Below, in pieces: positions 38,915 through 48,917 of a stretch of 64,000 bases of DNA; within the stretch, counting starts at the first letter, position 1, and each line of letters opens with the position of its first letter. The stretch lies in contig NZ_CP014015.2 in NCBI RefSeq assembly GCF_001559075.2, forward strand, positions 4,588,001 to 4,652,000, given 5' to 3'. The stretch comes from Citrobacter amalonaticus. GTDB taxonomy: Bacteria; Pseudomonadota; Gammaproteobacteria; Enterobacterales; Enterobacteriaceae. The position numbers and the translations under genes were made by a program. Under the pieces are notes generated by a model. The model did no database searches. It saw only the letters and a list, made by a program, of their open reading frames with translations, and was not told the DNA's origin.

Positions 38915-41254
38915 ATGAGCGATAAGACAGCGAGTTTATTGGATGAATTAAATAAGGAACGTGATGCCGTAAATACGCGCCGGGCTCAACTTCCTGAAGA
39001 ATATCAGGCGCAGTCAGCGACAATTGGACTGGCGCTTTCGGGTGGCGGGATCCGCAGCGCGACGTTTTGTCTGGGGGTGGTGCGTGCGCTGGCGAAAAAT
39101 AAATTGCTCATTCACTTTGACTATCTTTCTACCGTTTCCGGCGGCGGATATTTAGGCGGTATGCTGGGTCGACTCTATCAGAAAAATAAAGACCCCGTCG
39201 CCGTACAGGACGCGCTTGCCCGGGATGACACCATTTTACTGGCGTGGCTGCGCAATAATGGTCGCTATCTGATCCCGGCTGGCATGCGGGATACCTCGTT
39301 GGGTATCGCACAAATACTTCGTTCATTCGTGGCGGCGTTATTTCTGGTCACGCTGTTATGTGTCGCGATCGCGGGCATTGCGATTTCCGTGAATTTAGCG
39401 TTGCAGAGCCCGTTGGATCTTCGTCTGGCACTGCTTCCTGCCGCAAAACAGCAATGGCTTATGACGCTGGCCGTGCCCCTCGCGTTCAGTGCCTGGATGG
39501 CGATCACCTACTGGTTAACGCTGTCAAAATGGCCCTTTCTCCTTGACCTGACGGTCGGGTTTATCCTGACCGTTGCCGCCGCAGCCAGTATCTATTTTAT
39601 GATGTGCCAGTACGCGGAGCAGACCGATTTCAATGATTCCCTGTTCGTCACGGGAACTCTGGGATTGATTAATATTATCGCCATCGCGCTGGCGATCGGT
39701 TGTCCCGGGAAAAATGTCGCGCAATTCAGGCAACGACTTACGCTGGCATTAACCCGCAGTCTGACCCTGGCACTGGCCGTTTTACTTTTGTGGTTGATTT
39801 ACTGCGGTGGATGGGCGTTATACCTGCGCTTTCACAGTTCCCTGCTTATCGTCCCGCCTACCGTGGTTGCCGGGGTAAAAATCATCTGGGAATTGCGCCC
39901 CCTCAAATTACTGGCGACCTCGTTAGCCAATAAAAGCCCGGTGGTATCCGTCAGCCTGTTGCAACTGGCGAATATTTTAGGCTTCGTCATTATGATTTTC
40001 TCCCTGTTGACCGTGTGCGCGGCGGAAATTGATTTTTTACTGTGTAAAGCCCATACACTGAATATCAGTCAAACCATGCTGGCCTGGCTGCCTGCAATGC
40101 TGACGCTGGGGATTGCGGGGATATTCGCCCTCTTTTGCTATGGGAAGATCCTGATCCCATTTCTGAATCTCAGTTCGCTGCATAACTTATATCGTTCGCG
40201 ACTCGAGCGCGCCTGGTTGTCGGTGGCCAACTACGGCGGCGGAAAAAATAAACGCTTCGCAGACAATCCCCTCGACAGCAAACCGTCCGGAAAACTGAAT
40301 GATATCCATCGTGTCACCGATCACCTGCCCGGCGACGATATTAATTTCAATAAATACGCCCCGCACAGGCAAGGCGGCCCAATTCACCTCATCACCTGCT
40401 GTATTAACCAGACCGTTGACGATCGTACGGGGAATTACAACGCCGATCGTAAAGGAATTGCCTTAACGCTCAGTGCGTTAGGTGTAGAAACTGGCACCCG
40501 CCTGCCTGGACCTGTCGTCAACATGAAGGACGCGACCCTGTCGCACTGGATTGCGATTTCAGGCGCCGCCGCCGCGACGGGGATGGGCTCCCGCACCGCG
40601 CCAGGTCTGGCATTTCTGCTTTTCGTGATAGGTGGTCGACTGGGCTACTGGTCGAAAAATTTATGCCCGGTAAAGGAAACGGCGACGACGAAGAAACCGC
40701 CCCCCTTTGCCGTTCCGGCGTTATTTGCCGAAATGTTTGCCCGTTTTCCTGGCCGCAACAGCAAATACTGGTTTTTGTCAGATGGCGGACATTTTGAAAA
40801 TACGGGGGTCTATCCGCTGCTGAAAAGGAATTTGAAGACCATTGTCGTGGCAGACTGCGGCGCCGACCCCAAACGTCAGTTCGACGATCTGGAAAATCTG
40901 GTACGCAAAGCGCGTATTGATTACGGCATCGACATCGTATTTCATGCCGCCCACTCACCACACTTCACCTCATTAGCTCAGTTGCAGAAAGGCGGTGAAC
41001 TGCCCCCATTGCTCAGGGCGAAGATTATCTATCCCCATTGCAATGGGCAGCCGGTGTTGCCGGGCACGCTCATCATCGTGAAGCCACACTCGCTGAAAGG
41101 AATGGGGCTCGATACGCTCAGCTACGCCGGGCGGCACAGCGATTTTCCGCAGCAAACGACCGGCGATCAGTTCTTCGATGAAGCACAGTGGGAAGCGTAT
41201 CACCAGTTGGGGTTTCAGGCTGGCAGCGCCATTAACCGGGAGATGTTGCTCTGA
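38915..41254 (+). CDS. Large membrane-embedded patatin-like phospholipase
   Basis: 779 residues from ATG 38915, which has AGGTGA four bases upstream; upstream in-frame starts (38837, 38843) would add 24-26 residues including a hydrophobic stretch. The patatin parts are split: GGGIRS oxyanion loop (43-48) and nucleophile Ser75 in STVSGGGYLGG at the N-terminus, and the dyad aspartate D623 in SDGGHFENTG near the C-terminus. Between them lie about eight hydrophobic segments (roughly 130-420). First G of GxSxG is threonine here, a variant seen in such large patatins. Predicted lipid acyl hydrolase of the inner membrane; substrate unknown. Inserted between narG and narK relative to E. coli. Confidence 0.85.
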   Translation: MSDKTASLLDELNKERDAVNTRRAQLPEEYQAQSATIGLALSGGGIRSATFCLGVVRALAKNKLLIHFDYLSTVSGGGYLGGMLGRLYQKNKDPVAVQDALARDDTILLAWLRNNGRYLIPAGMRDTSLGIAQILRSFVAALFLVTLLCVAIAGIAISVNLALQSPLDLRLALLPAAKQQWLMTLAVPLAFSAWMAITYWLTLSKWPFLLDLTVGFILTVAAAASIYFMMCQYAEQTDFNDSLFVTGTLGLINIIAIALAIGCPGKNVAQFRQRLTLALTRSLTLALAVLLLWLIYCGGWALYLRFHSSLLIVPPTVVAGVKIIWELRPLKLLATSLANKSPVVSVSLLQLANILGFVIMIFSLLTVCAAEIDFLLCKAHTLNISQTMLAWLPAMLTLGIAGIFALFCYGKILIPFLNLSSLHNLYRSRLERAWLSVANYGGGKNKRFADNPLDSKPSGKLNDIHRVTDHLPGDDINFNKYAPHRQGGPIHLITCCINQTVDDRTGNYNADRKGIALTLSALGVETGTRLPGPVVNMKDATLSHWIAISGAAAATGMGSRTAPGLAFLLFVIGGRLGYWSKNLCPVKETATTKKPPPFAVPALFAEMFARFPGRNSKYWFLSDGGHFENTGVYPLLKRNLKTIVVADCGADPKRQFDDLENLVRKARIDYGIDIVFHAAHSPHFTSLAQLQKGGELPPLLRAKIIYPHCNGQPVLPGTLIIVKPHSLKGMGLDTLSYAGRHSDFPQQTTGDQFFDEAQWEAYHQLGFQAGSAINREMLL

Positions 41255-41262
41255 AGCGCGGG

Positions 41263-41291
41263 TAAAAAAAAAGCGCGGTCTAACGCCGCGC
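41263..41291 (-). terminator. narK terminator
   Basis: GCGCGG/CCGCGC stem (41273-41278 with 41286-41291), 7-base loop, followed leftward by ten consecutive T. It also lies just after the patatin stop but has no T-tract in that direction. Confidence 0.85.
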
Positions 41292-41316
41292 AATGGGGAA
41301 TACATGACTGCTGTTT

Positions 41317-42708
41317 TTATTTTTTCGAATGTCGTCCGTATACCAACCAGGTGATAACCACACAGGCAATATAGAAGATCAGGAAGACTTTCATCGCGTC
41401 AACCGGTGAGCCGGTTAAGGCCAGCGAGGTACCAAACGCTTTCGGGATAAAGAAGCCGCCAATCGCCCCAATCGCAGAGATAAAGCCTAACGCTGCCGCC
41501 GTATCGGTCGCCGCTTCGCGCATCGCTTTCTCTTCAGAGCCGCCTTCAGCCTTCACGCGATCCATCGTCAGCTTACGGAAGATAACGGAGATCATCTGGA
41601 AGGTGGAACCGCTGCCCAGTCCGGCCGTCATGAACAAGGCAAGGAAGACCGCGAAGAAGGCAATGAAATTGCCGCCCGTGCCGTTGGTCGGTAAGGTCAG
41701 GAAAAGCAGGCCGCTGAAAATTGCCATCAGCACGAAGTTCACCAGCGTGACACGGGTCCCGCCTAAGCGGTCAGAGATCGCCCCGCCCGCAGAGCGCGCC
41801 AGCGCGCCGACCAGAGGACCAAAAAATGCATAATGCAGGATCTGAATCTCCGGGAACTGGGTCTTTGACAGCATCGCAAAACCTGCGGAAAACCCAATGA
41901 ACGAGCCGAATGTCGCCAGATAGAGCAGGCTCATGATCCACAGGTGACCGCGCTTGAGAACCGGCAATTGCTCTTTTAGTGATGCTTTTGAGGTCGCCAG
42001 TTCGTTCATACCAAACCAGGCCGCCAGCGTGAAGAAGGCGAGGAACGGTACCCAGATCCATGCGGCATTCGCCAGATACAGTTGCGAACCATCCGGCTGC
42101 TCAACGCCGTGACTGCCAAAGACAGCGAAGATTGACAGCGAGACCACCAGCGGCGCAACCAGTTGCATCACGCTGACGCCCATATTTCCCAAACCGCCGT
42201 TCAGCCCCAGCGCACCGCCCTGCTTCTGCTTTGGAAAGAAGAAGCTGATGTTCGCCATACTGGAGGCAAAGTTTGCGCCGGCAAAACCGCAAAGCAGGGA
42301 GATCAGGATAAAGGTACTGAACGGTGTGGACGTATCCTGCACAGCAAACCCTAACCAGACGCACGGAATAATCAGGATCCCGGTACTGAACGCGGTCCAG
42401 CGACGACCGCCGAAGACCGGTACCATAAAGGAGTAAGGCACACGTAATAACGCGCCGGAGACCGACGGTAACGCCGTCAGCATAAACAACTGTTCAGTGG
42501 TAAAGTTGAAACCGACTTTCGGCAGATTCACCGCAACAGCACTGAACAACATCCAGACGCAAAACGCCAGCAGCAGACAGGGGACGGAAATCCACAGGTT
42601 GCGACTGGCGATACGATGACCCCGCTGTGCCCAGAATGCCGGATCTTCCGGCCGCCATTCTGTGATTACAGCTCCAGATGCCCTTTCCGGGGCGGATGAG
42701 TGACTCAT
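41317..42708 (-). CDS. narK: Nitrate/nitrite antiporter NarK
   Basis: 463 residues from MSHSSAPERASG, the E. coli length; the start at 42744 adds 12 unneeded residues. Major facilitator with twelve helices that exchanges external nitrate for internal nitrite during nitrate respiration. The nitrate-porter signature glycine-rich segments are present (FAGANFASSMANISFFFPK and GLNGGLGNMGVS in TM5, ARSAGGAISDRLGG in TM8). Controlled by the FNR site at 42768 and NarL. Divergent from narX. Confidence 0.98.
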   Translation of the reverse strand: MSHSSAPERASGAVITEWRPEDPAFWAQRGHRIASRNLWISVPCLLLAFCVWMLFSAVAVNLPKVGFNFTTEQLFMLTALPSVSGALLRVPYSFMVPVFGGRRWTAFSTGILIIPCVWLGFAVQDTSTPFSTFILISLLCGFAGANFASSMANISFFFPKQKQGGALGLNGGLGNMGVSVMQLVAPLVVSLSIFAVFGSHGVEQPDGSQLYLANAAWIWVPFLAFFTLAAWFGMNELATSKASLKEQLPVLKRGHLWIMSLLYLATFGSFIGFSAGFAMLSKTQFPEIQILHYAFFGPLVGALARSAGGAISDRLGGTRVTLVNFVLMAIFSGLLFLTLPTNGTGGNFIAFFAVFLALFMTAGLGSGSTFQMISVIFRKLTMDRVKAEGGSEEKAMREAATDTAAALGFISAIGAIGGFFIPKAFGTSLALTGSPVDAMKVFLIFYIACVVITWLVYGRHSKK

Positions 42709-42740
42709 AGACACCTCTGATACTCGATTCGATGCCTGCA

Positions 42741-42781
42741 ACATTAGGGTTTACAGCGCGAGGTAAGTTGATATAAATCAA
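42741..42781 (-). promoter_or_regulatory. narK promoter with perfect FNR site
   Basis: TTGATATAAATCAA (42768-42781) matches FNR consensus fully; the minus-strand -10 TAATGT is at 42741-42746, again giving an FNR centre near -41.5. Confidence 0.85.
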
Positions 42782-42943
42782 AGGAAAAGTTGTCGATATC
42801 ACAACGAAAAAATCATGATCACCCTAAGTGAGTAGGATAATCCGCCAAAAAATACGTGGTTTTTCACAGTGCTGCCTGTCGCTGCTACCCCCTTCCTCAA
42901 ATCCCCTCCGAACACGGCAATTAAGAGGTAACTCGCTTTAGGT

Positions 42944-42950
42944 ATGGGTA
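42944..42950 (-). promoter_or_regulatory. NarL heptamer in the narK-narX region
   Basis: TACCCAT on the minus strand fits TACYYMT exactly. It lies in the 352-base divergent region (42709-43060) which otherwise holds the narK promoter and the unplaced narX promoter. Confidence 0.5.
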
Positions 42951-43060
42951 TACTCCAGGGGATGGTCGAGAATAACGCCACTGCCGATTCTGCCCGGCAG
43001 TCTCGTCATTCATTGAGGTTTCCCCATTCGCTGTCCGGAGACCTGAAGGAAGAAGGTTTT

Positions 43061-44857
43061 ATGCTAAAACGTTGTCTCTCTCCGCTCACGCTGGTTAACC
43101 AGGTGGCGCTCATTGTGATGCTCTCTACCGCTATCGGCGTAGCGGGTATGGCGGTCTCTGGCTGGCTGGTTCAGGGCGTCCAGGGTAGCGCGCACGCCAT
43201 TAATAAAGCCGGATCGCTGCGGATGCAAAGCTATCGCCTGCTCGCCGCGGTACCACTGCGCGCTGACGACCAGAAATGGGTTGATGAGATGGAACAGACC
43301 GCGTTTAGTCCTGAACTGACCCGCGCGGCAGAACGCGACGGCCAGCAGGAGCAACTGCGCGCACTCCAGGATTACTGGCATCGCGAACTCTCCCCCGGCC
43401 TGCAGCAGGCCCGCAGCAGAGACGCCGTCGCCGCCGACGTTAACCAGTTTGTCGCTGGCCTTGATCGGCTCGTCTCCGCGTTTGACCACACCACCGAAAT
43501 GCGCATCGAACGCGTGGTGATGGTGCACCGGGTGATGGCGATTTTCATGGCACTGCTGCTGGTCTTTACCATTATCTGGCTGCGGGCACGTCTGCTCCAG
43601 CCGTGGAAACAACTGCTGTCGATGGCCCGCGCGGTCAGCCAGCGCGATTTTACTCAGCGCGCACAGATCGGCGGGCGCAATGAGATGGCGATGCTCGGCG
43701 ACGCGCTTAATAACATGTCCGACGAACTGGCGGAAAGCTATTCGGTGCTCGAACAACGCGTCAGAGAAAAAACGGCCGGGCTGGAGCAGAAAAACCAGAT
43801 CCTCTCTTTTCTCTGGCAGGCCAACCGCCGTCTGCATTCGCCAGTGCCGCTTTGCGAACGTCTCTCCCCGGTGCTGAACGGTTTGCAAAACCTGACCCAA
43901 ATGCATGACATCGAACTGCGGGTTTATGACCAGGAAGATGAAGAGAACCATCAGGAATTTACCTGCCAGTCCGATATCAGCTGTGATGATAAAGGGTGTC
44001 ATCTCTGCCCACGCGAGTCGCTGCCCCCGAGTGAAGGGGGAATGACGCTGAAATGGCGCTTAACGGACACCCATACCCAGTACGGCATTTTGCTGGCGAC
44101 CCTGCCGCAGGGGCGTCACCTGAGTCACGATCAGCAGCAACTGGTGGATACCGTCGTGGAACAGCTCACCGCCACGCTGGCGCTGGATCGCAATCAGGAA
44201 CGTCAGCAGCAGTTGATTGTCATGGAAGAGCGTGCAACCATTGCGCGCGAACTGCATGATTCTATTGCACAATCGCTGTCCTGTATGAAGATGCAGGTCA
44301 GTTGCCTGCAAATGCAGGGAGAGACGTTGCCGGACAGCAGCCGCGACCTGCTGAGCCAGATCCGCAACGAACTGAATGCGTCATGGGCGCAGTTGCGCGA
44401 ACTGTTGACGACGTTCCGCTTACGGCTGACCGAACCCGGTCTGCGCCCCGCGCTGGAAGCCAGCTGTCAGGAATACAGCGCCCGTTTTGGTTTTACGGTG
44501 AAACTGGATTACCAGTTACCCCCGCGTCTGGTGCCTTCGCATCAGGCGATTCACCTGCTGCAAATTGCCCGCGAAGCCTTAAGCAATGCGCTTAAGCACT
44601 CTCACGCTGATGACGTGGTGGTCACCGTGGCGCTGAAAGGCAAGCAGGTAAAATTGACTGTACAGGACAACGGCTGCGGCGTTCCTGAGAACGCCGAACG
44701 CAGTAACCACTATGGCATGATCATTATGCGCGACCGGGCACAGAGCCTGCGCGGAGATTGTCAGGTACGCCGTCGCGAGACGGGAGGCACTGAAGTCGCT
44801 GTCACTTTTATTCCCGAAAAATACTTCACAGAAGTTCAAGGAGATACCCATGAATAA
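43061..44857 (+). CDS. narX: Nitrate/nitrite sensor histidine kinase NarX
   Basis: 598 residues from [14 protein letters not shown], after AAGGAAGAAGG; the in-frame start at 42944 adds 39 residues and overlaps regulatory DNA. Two membrane helices (about 15-37 and 151-174) bracket a periplasmic sensor whose P-box [16 protein letters not shown] (45-60) binds nitrate. A HAMP domain, a cysteine-rich central module ([10 protein letters not shown]) and a HisKA_3-type kinase with His399 in [11 protein letters not shown] follow. It phosphorylates NarL, whose gene overlaps by eight bases. Confidence 0.98.
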   Translation: MLKRCLSPLTLVNQVALIVMLSTAIGVAGMAVSGWLVQGVQGSAHAINKAGSLRMQSYRLLAAVPLRADDQKWVDEMEQTAFSPELTRAAERDGQQEQLRALQDYWHRELSPGLQQARSRDAVAADVNQFVAGLDRLVSAFDHTTEMRIERVVMVHRVMAIFMALLLVFTIIWLRARLLQPWKQLLSMARAVSQRDFTQRAQIGGRNEMAMLGDALNNMSDELAESYSVLEQRVREKTAGLEQKNQILSFLWQANRRLHSPVPLCERLSPVLNGLQNLTQMHDIELRVYDQEDEENHQEFTCQSDISCDDKGCHLCPRESLPPSEGGMTLKWRLTDTHTQYGILLATLPQGRHLSHDQQQLVDTVVEQLTATLALDRNQERQQQLIVMEERATIARELHDSIAQSLSCMKMQVSCLQMQGETLPDSSRDLLSQIRNELNASWAQLRELLTTFRLRLTEPGLRPALEASCQEYSARFGFTVKLDYQLPPRLVPSHQAIHLLQIAREALSNALKHSHADDVVVTVALKGKQVKLTVQDNGCGVPENAERSNHYGMIIMRDRAQSLRGDCQVRRRETGGTEVAVTFIPEKYFTEVQGDTHE

Positions 44858-45500
44858 TCAGGAACCGGCAACTATCCTGCTCATCGACGATCATCCGATG
44901 TTGCGGACCGGCGTCAAACAGCTTGTCAGCATGGCGCCCGATATCACCGTGGTCGGTGAAGCCAGCAACGGCGAACAGGGTATCGAACTGGCCGAATCGC
45001 TTGACCCGGATCTGATCCTGCTCGACCTGAACATGCCGGGAATGAACGGGCTGGAAACCCTCGACAAATTACGCGAGAAAGCGCTGTCCGGACGGATCGT
45101 CGTCTTCAGCGTGTCGAATCATGAGGAAGATGTCGTGACGGCGCTCAAGCGCGGGGCTGATGGCTATCTGCTGAAGGATATGGAACCGGAAGATCTGCTT
45201 AAGTCGTTACAGCAGGCTGCCGCCGGAGAGATGGTCTTAAGCGAAGCGTTAACGCCGGTGCTGGCTGCCAGCCTGCGCGCCAACCGCGCCACCTCCGATC
45301 GCGATGTCAGCCAATTGACTCCGCGTGAACGTGACATTCTCAAGCTTATCGCCCAGGGCCTGCCGAACAAAATGATTGCCCGCCGCCTGGATATCACCGA
45401 GAGCACGGTGAAAGTCCACGTGAAGCATATGCTGAAGAAGATGAAGCTTAAATCACGTGTTGAAGCGGCAGTGTGGGTGCATCAGGAACGTATCTTCTGA
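44850..45500 (+). CDS. narL: Nitrate response regulator NarL
   Basis: 216 residues, full length. Receiver domain with acidic LLIDDHP, phosphoacceptor Asp59 in [13 protein letters not shown] and Lys109 in [11 protein letters not shown]; LuxR/GerE-type helix-turn-helix at about 150-210 ([25 protein letters not shown]). Activates narG, narK and others and represses alternative respiratory genes when nitrate is present. Its stop is directly adjacent, with no spacer, to the stop of the convergent ychO. Confidence 0.98.
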   Translation: MNNQEPATILLIDDHPMLRTGVKQLVSMAPDITVVGEASNGEQGIELAESLDPDLILLDLNMPGMNGLETLDKLREKALSGRIVVFSVSNHEEDVVTALKRGADGYLLKDMEPEDLLKSLQQAAAGEMVLSEALTPVLAASLRANRATSDRDVSQLTPRERDILKLIAQGLPNKMIARRLDITESTVKVHVKHMLKKMKLKSRVEAAVWVHQERIF

Positions 45501-46907
45501 TTACTCCTCCGGGAGCAACCTCCAGCGCGGATCGTCCTCAGGCATTGCCATAAAGGGCTCCGTCAGCGTGAGCGTGATCTCATTGGAAGAGACACGCTGC
45601 CCCTTCTCATCTTCCACCACCACCGACAATCGCCAGCGATTACTCGCGCCTTCACGGCTGTCCCAGGCCGGCATGATGACCGTCCAGCCCTCAACGCTTT
45701 CTGCATTTTCCCCCGCCGTCAGGCTCAGCGCCTGCATGTCCCCCTGCCAGGTGACATGACGAACGCCATGCAGACTACGCACCTGTAATTTTAGCGGCAC
45801 CGTTTCGCCCGGATGCAGATCCCACGGTGGGGTTGCCAGAAATACGCTCAGGGTTTTGCGTTGACGATACTCCATCGTCGGCAGGTTGTTGCGCTGCGGG
45901 TGATCATAACGGCTTCCGCGCAGCGACTGACTTTCCGCCACTTCGCTGGCAGCCAGTTGTTTTTTCAGCGGTACGCCGAAGCGGTAGTTCAGGTTCAGCC
46001 CGAGGTTGTTCTGGCTGAGACCGCTCTCCCCCTGCTTGTGCTGAGCGGTGACCGTGACCAGCGGGACCGGGGTATAGTTCAGCCCCAGCTTCACCGCCAC
46101 CGGATTGTGATAGCCCGTTCCGGAATCGAACAGATCGACGCTGTCGCCAAAGTATTGCTCCACGCTGACGCTGGTATTGAGATATTCATAAAACGGCATA
46201 CGCATTTCAGCCGTGACGTCGTAACCGCGCGCCATTCGTTGCTCCAGCGTCGGCGTATGGGCGCGCCATGAGGCAAACGGCTGGTAATAATTAGCCGACA
46301 GCCGCAGGTATTCCCCCCACGCTTCAGCACCCAGTCCACCACGCTGGAGGTTTTCATCGAGCAGATTATCGTAGAAAGTGTTATAGCCGAGCAGCCAGCC
46401 ATCGCGTGCCCAGCGCTGGCCGATACCCACATTACTCACCAGCCCGTCATCCTGCCGGGTGAGTCCCAGTTGACTCCAGGTGAGGTAGCGCGAGTTATCC
46501 TGCCAGGGGACAAACCAGCTTCCGCGACTCCCGTTGAAATTGCCTTCGTTATCGACCTGCACGTTGACGCTGGCCTTCCCCCACGGCGACAGCCAGGATT
46601 CCAGTTGTTGATTCACCTGCTCACTCACCGCGTCGCGCACCTGACCAAAGGCAAACTGCTTTGCCTGCTCGCCGGTGTCCAGACCGTTGTCGATCATGCT
46701 CGCCTCGCCAAAGGCTTTCACCATCTCAGCGAAATGTTTTTCGCCCTCATGCGATTCGAGGGCCATGCCCAGATCGGGCAACCCGTCCTGGTTATTATCA
46801 AAGGGATTTTCGGCCTGTTGCATAAAGGAGGATTGCGCACTGGCGGGACCGCCTGCCAGCAGCAAGAGTAACCAGAGAGGGATGGAATGCGATACAAAAT
46901 GACTCAA
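45501..46907 (-). CDS. ychO: Invasin-like outer membrane protein YchO
   Basis: 468 residues. Signal peptide ends near GGPASA (residue 24). The middle (about 95-330) is the inverse-autotransporter beta domain of intimin/invasin proteins, with repeated aromatic strands such as GSWFVPWQDNSRYLTWSQLG and GYNTFYDNLLDENLQRGG. A single Ig-like/Big-type domain (about 360-455) follows. It lacks the long adhesin repeats of true invasins. In E. coli YchO has been linked to adhesion and invasion; its exact partner is unknown. Confidence 0.93.
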   Translation of the reverse strand: MSHFVSHSIPLWLLLLLAGGPASAQSSFMQQAENPFDNNQDGLPDLGMALESHEGEKHFAEMVKAFGEASMIDNGLDTGEQAKQFAFGQVRDAVSEQVNQQLESWLSPWGKASVNVQVDNEGNFNGSRGSWFVPWQDNSRYLTWSQLGLTRQDDGLVSNVGIGQRWARDGWLLGYNTFYDNLLDENLQRGGLGAEAWGEYLRLSANYYQPFASWRAHTPTLEQRMARGYDVTAEMRMPFYEYLNTSVSVEQYFGDSVDLFDSGTGYHNPVAVKLGLNYTPVPLVTVTAQHKQGESGLSQNNLGLNLNYRFGVPLKKQLAASEVAESQSLRGSRYDHPQRNNLPTMEYRQRKTLSVFLATPPWDLHPGETVPLKLQVRSLHGVRHVTWQGDMQALSLTAGENAESVEGWTVIMPAWDSREGASNRWRLSVVVEDEKGQRVSSNEITLTLTEPFMAMPEDDPRWRLLPEE

Positions 46908-47115
46908 ATCGACGATAGCTTCTTACGGAATGCAGTTAACTTAACCCCTGAAAGCTTACCTGACTCCCCGTCGTTTTGCAGGTTTTCTCACACTTTCAGG
47001 AATATCCTTACTCTTGCCAGGCTCTCCTTTTCCTCAGACTTTCGTTGGTATCACCCCGCTTGCGCGGTAACATAACTGACTGGCAACACAAACTTCCCCG
47101 CTAACAGGAGTCAAC

Positions 47116-47469
47116 ATGCAAAAGATAGTGATCATTGCCAACGGTGCGGCATACGGTAGCGAATCGTTATTCAACAGCCTGCGGCTGGCGATCGCGTTAC
47201 GTGAGCAGGCGAGCGACCTCGACCTGCGTCTGTTTCTGATGTCGGATGCCGTTACGGCGGGTTTGCGCGGTCAGAAGCCCACAGAAGGCTATAACATCCA
47301 GCAGATGCTGGAGATCCTTACTGCCCAGAACGTCCCGGTAAAACTGTGCAAAACCTGCACGGACGGGCGCGGGATCACGACGCTGCCGCTGATTGACGGC
47401 GTGGAAGTCGGTACGCTGGTGGAACTGGCACAATGGACGCTGGCCGCCGACAAAGTGCTGACCTTCTGA
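47116..47469 (+). CDS. ychN: DsrE-family protein YchN
   Basis: 117 residues, full length, ATG after AACAGGAG. DsrE/DsrF-like fold related to sulfur-relay proteins; E. coli YchN is a hexamer of known structure but unknown function. Two cysteines in LCKTCTDGRG near residues 78-81 occupy the place where sulfur-carrying cysteines occur in the family. Stands alone between ychO and the next small gene. Confidence 0.95.
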   Translation: MQKIVIIANGAAYGSESLFNSLRLAIALREQASDLDLRLFLMSDAVTAGLRGQKPTEGYNIQQMLEILTAQNVPVKLCKTCTDGRGITTLPLIDGVEVGTLVELAQWTLAADKVLTF

Positions 47470-47731
47470 CCCCCCTTTCAGGCAAGCTTGCTGAAACATC
47501 CGGTTATTTCCGAATTTAATCTTATTGGGGCGTATCTTTACCAAAAGTAAGTGCGCCCGATCACGCTTTTCTCCGGGATTTTGTCACTATTGTTTAATCG
47601 TTATGCCATTTTTTGATCAAAATCAGCATCCGAAGCCTAACTCTTTGGTGTTATTCCTCATGGGTAAAATGTGAACAACATCACGCAGCACTTCCGAAAG
47701 GAAGTACGTTGTTTTCAATACGGGGTGAGAA

Positions 47732-47977
47732 ATGGCATTAGTAAAGGCAAGTTTGAAGTTATTTGGTGGGGATACCGTGGTCGTTCGCTGTTCGGAGCGT
47801 TGCCACATCCATCTGATGAGCGAAAAAAATCACGTTAAAGACGCGCAGACCGACATATTAAGCGTGCAGAACCGTGATAACGCATGGTTGACCGTACCGT
47901 ATACCGGCGTCTGGAATGTTCTGATCGACAGCCATAGCCAGTCGCTTGAACATTCCATCAGTTATATTGCCGCCTGA
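47732..47977 (+). CDS. Small DUF1883-like protein
   Basis: 81 residues; GGGGTGAG lies just upstream of the ATG. The text GGDTVVVRCSERCHIHLMSEKNHV followed by LTVPYTGVWNVLIDS resembles the DUF1883 pattern (GDTVVV, CNV-LMDD-N, VP-x-G-WN-VID) of short beta-rich proteins, but I judge this by eye only. Two cysteines near residues 20-24. No signal or membrane segment. E. coli K-12 has no gene I recognise here, between ychN and chaC. The 260 bases before it are AT-rich and contain no other gene. Confidence 0.65.
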   Translation: MALVKASLKLFGGDTVVVRCSERCHIHLMSEKNHVKDAQTDILSVQNRDNAWLTVPYTGVWNVLIDSHSQSLEHSISYIAA

Positions 47978-47986
47978 TATGCAAAT

Positions 47987-48015
47987 GGCCCGGTAGCGCT
48001 TACGCCTGCCGGGCC
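47987..48015. repeat. REP element
   Basis: GGCCCGG/CCGGGCC stem around TAGCGCTTACGCCTG, a standard REP palindrome in the 48-base gap between two convergent genes, where it may also act as a terminator. Confidence 0.8.
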
Positions 48016-48025
48016 GACATAAGTC

Positions 48026-48721
48026 TCACGCGAAACCCGGTCGCAAAACACCTTCAGGCAGAGACTCCCCTAACAAACCGCGCACGTTAGTCACCAGATC
48101 GTTAAGACACTCATCCTGCATCCCCAGTTTCTGCAACTCCTGTTCGAGCGAAAACAGGTACTGCGCGTTGGTGCCAAGCGGCCCACTGGCAGCGGCAATC
48201 AACGGGGCGATAATTTGCGCACGCGTGTCCGACTCATACAGCGGATGGCGCGGATCCATAATAAATACCAGCGCATTCACCGTTCGCCCGTCGTCCAACG
48301 CCAGTTGGCACCAGGTCGGCAGATAGCAGCCGGTGATCATTTCGCGCTTCCACAACAGGGTTAATTCCTGCTCAAGCGAGGCATCCGGGAGACGATAAGC
48401 CACACCGGTGGTGCGTCCGCCCTCTTTGAGTGCAAGCATTCGTCCCGGCTGGCACGCGGTTCCGCGCCCTGCCGTGAGACGCAGGCAAAATGCCCGATGC
48501 CATCCCACCAGCGTACCGGTACATGACTCCTCAAATTCTAACGCCGGGTTCCACATCAACGATCCATAACCGAAGATCCACACCGGTCCATCATCTGGTC
48601 GACAGGCCAGCGTCGCCGCAAGGGACGCTGCACGTTGCTCTGCTGACCATAAGAGTGATTCTTCAATAGCACCAAATGCCGTTTTACAATCGGCATTCAT
48701 CAAGAAATCACGCGTTAACAC
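48026..48721 (-). CDS. chaC: Glutathione-specific gamma-glutamylcyclotransferase ChaC
   Basis: 231 residues from GTG 48721, which gives the E. coli length and has GGAGG eight bases upstream. It splits glutathione to 5-oxoproline and Cys-Gly in the cytoplasm. The nucleotide-loop motif FGYGSLMWNP near residues 54-63 is the gamma-glutamyl-binding site, and the catalytic glutamate is in the family position after MLALKEGG/GVAYRL. Gene order chaC-chaB opposite to chaA is as in E. coli. Confidence 0.95.
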   Translation of the reverse strand: MLTRDFLMNADCKTAFGAIEESLLWSAEQRAASLAATLACRPDDGPVWIFGYGSLMWNPALEFEESCTGTLVGWHRAFCLRLTAGRGTACQPGRMLALKEGGRTTGVAYRLPDASLEQELTLLWKREMITGCYLPTWCQLALDDGRTVNALVFIMDPRHPLYESDTRAQIIAPLIAAASGPLGTNAQYLFSLEQELQKLGMQDECLNDLVTNVRGLLGESLPEGVLRPGFA

Positions 48722-48917
48722 CTTACACCTCCGCCACTGCATACTTCCCTGCGACAACTTTTTGACGCCTTCCGGGCATTTTAACTGCTCATTTTGAAAC
48801 CAATATCACGACAATATGCAATTCATGGGCCGCTTGCAAGGCAGCAACGGTTACGGGTAGCACGATTCGCCTACGCGTTCACGGGGGCTATAGCGTTAGA
48901 CCTTATAATTGAAGTGG

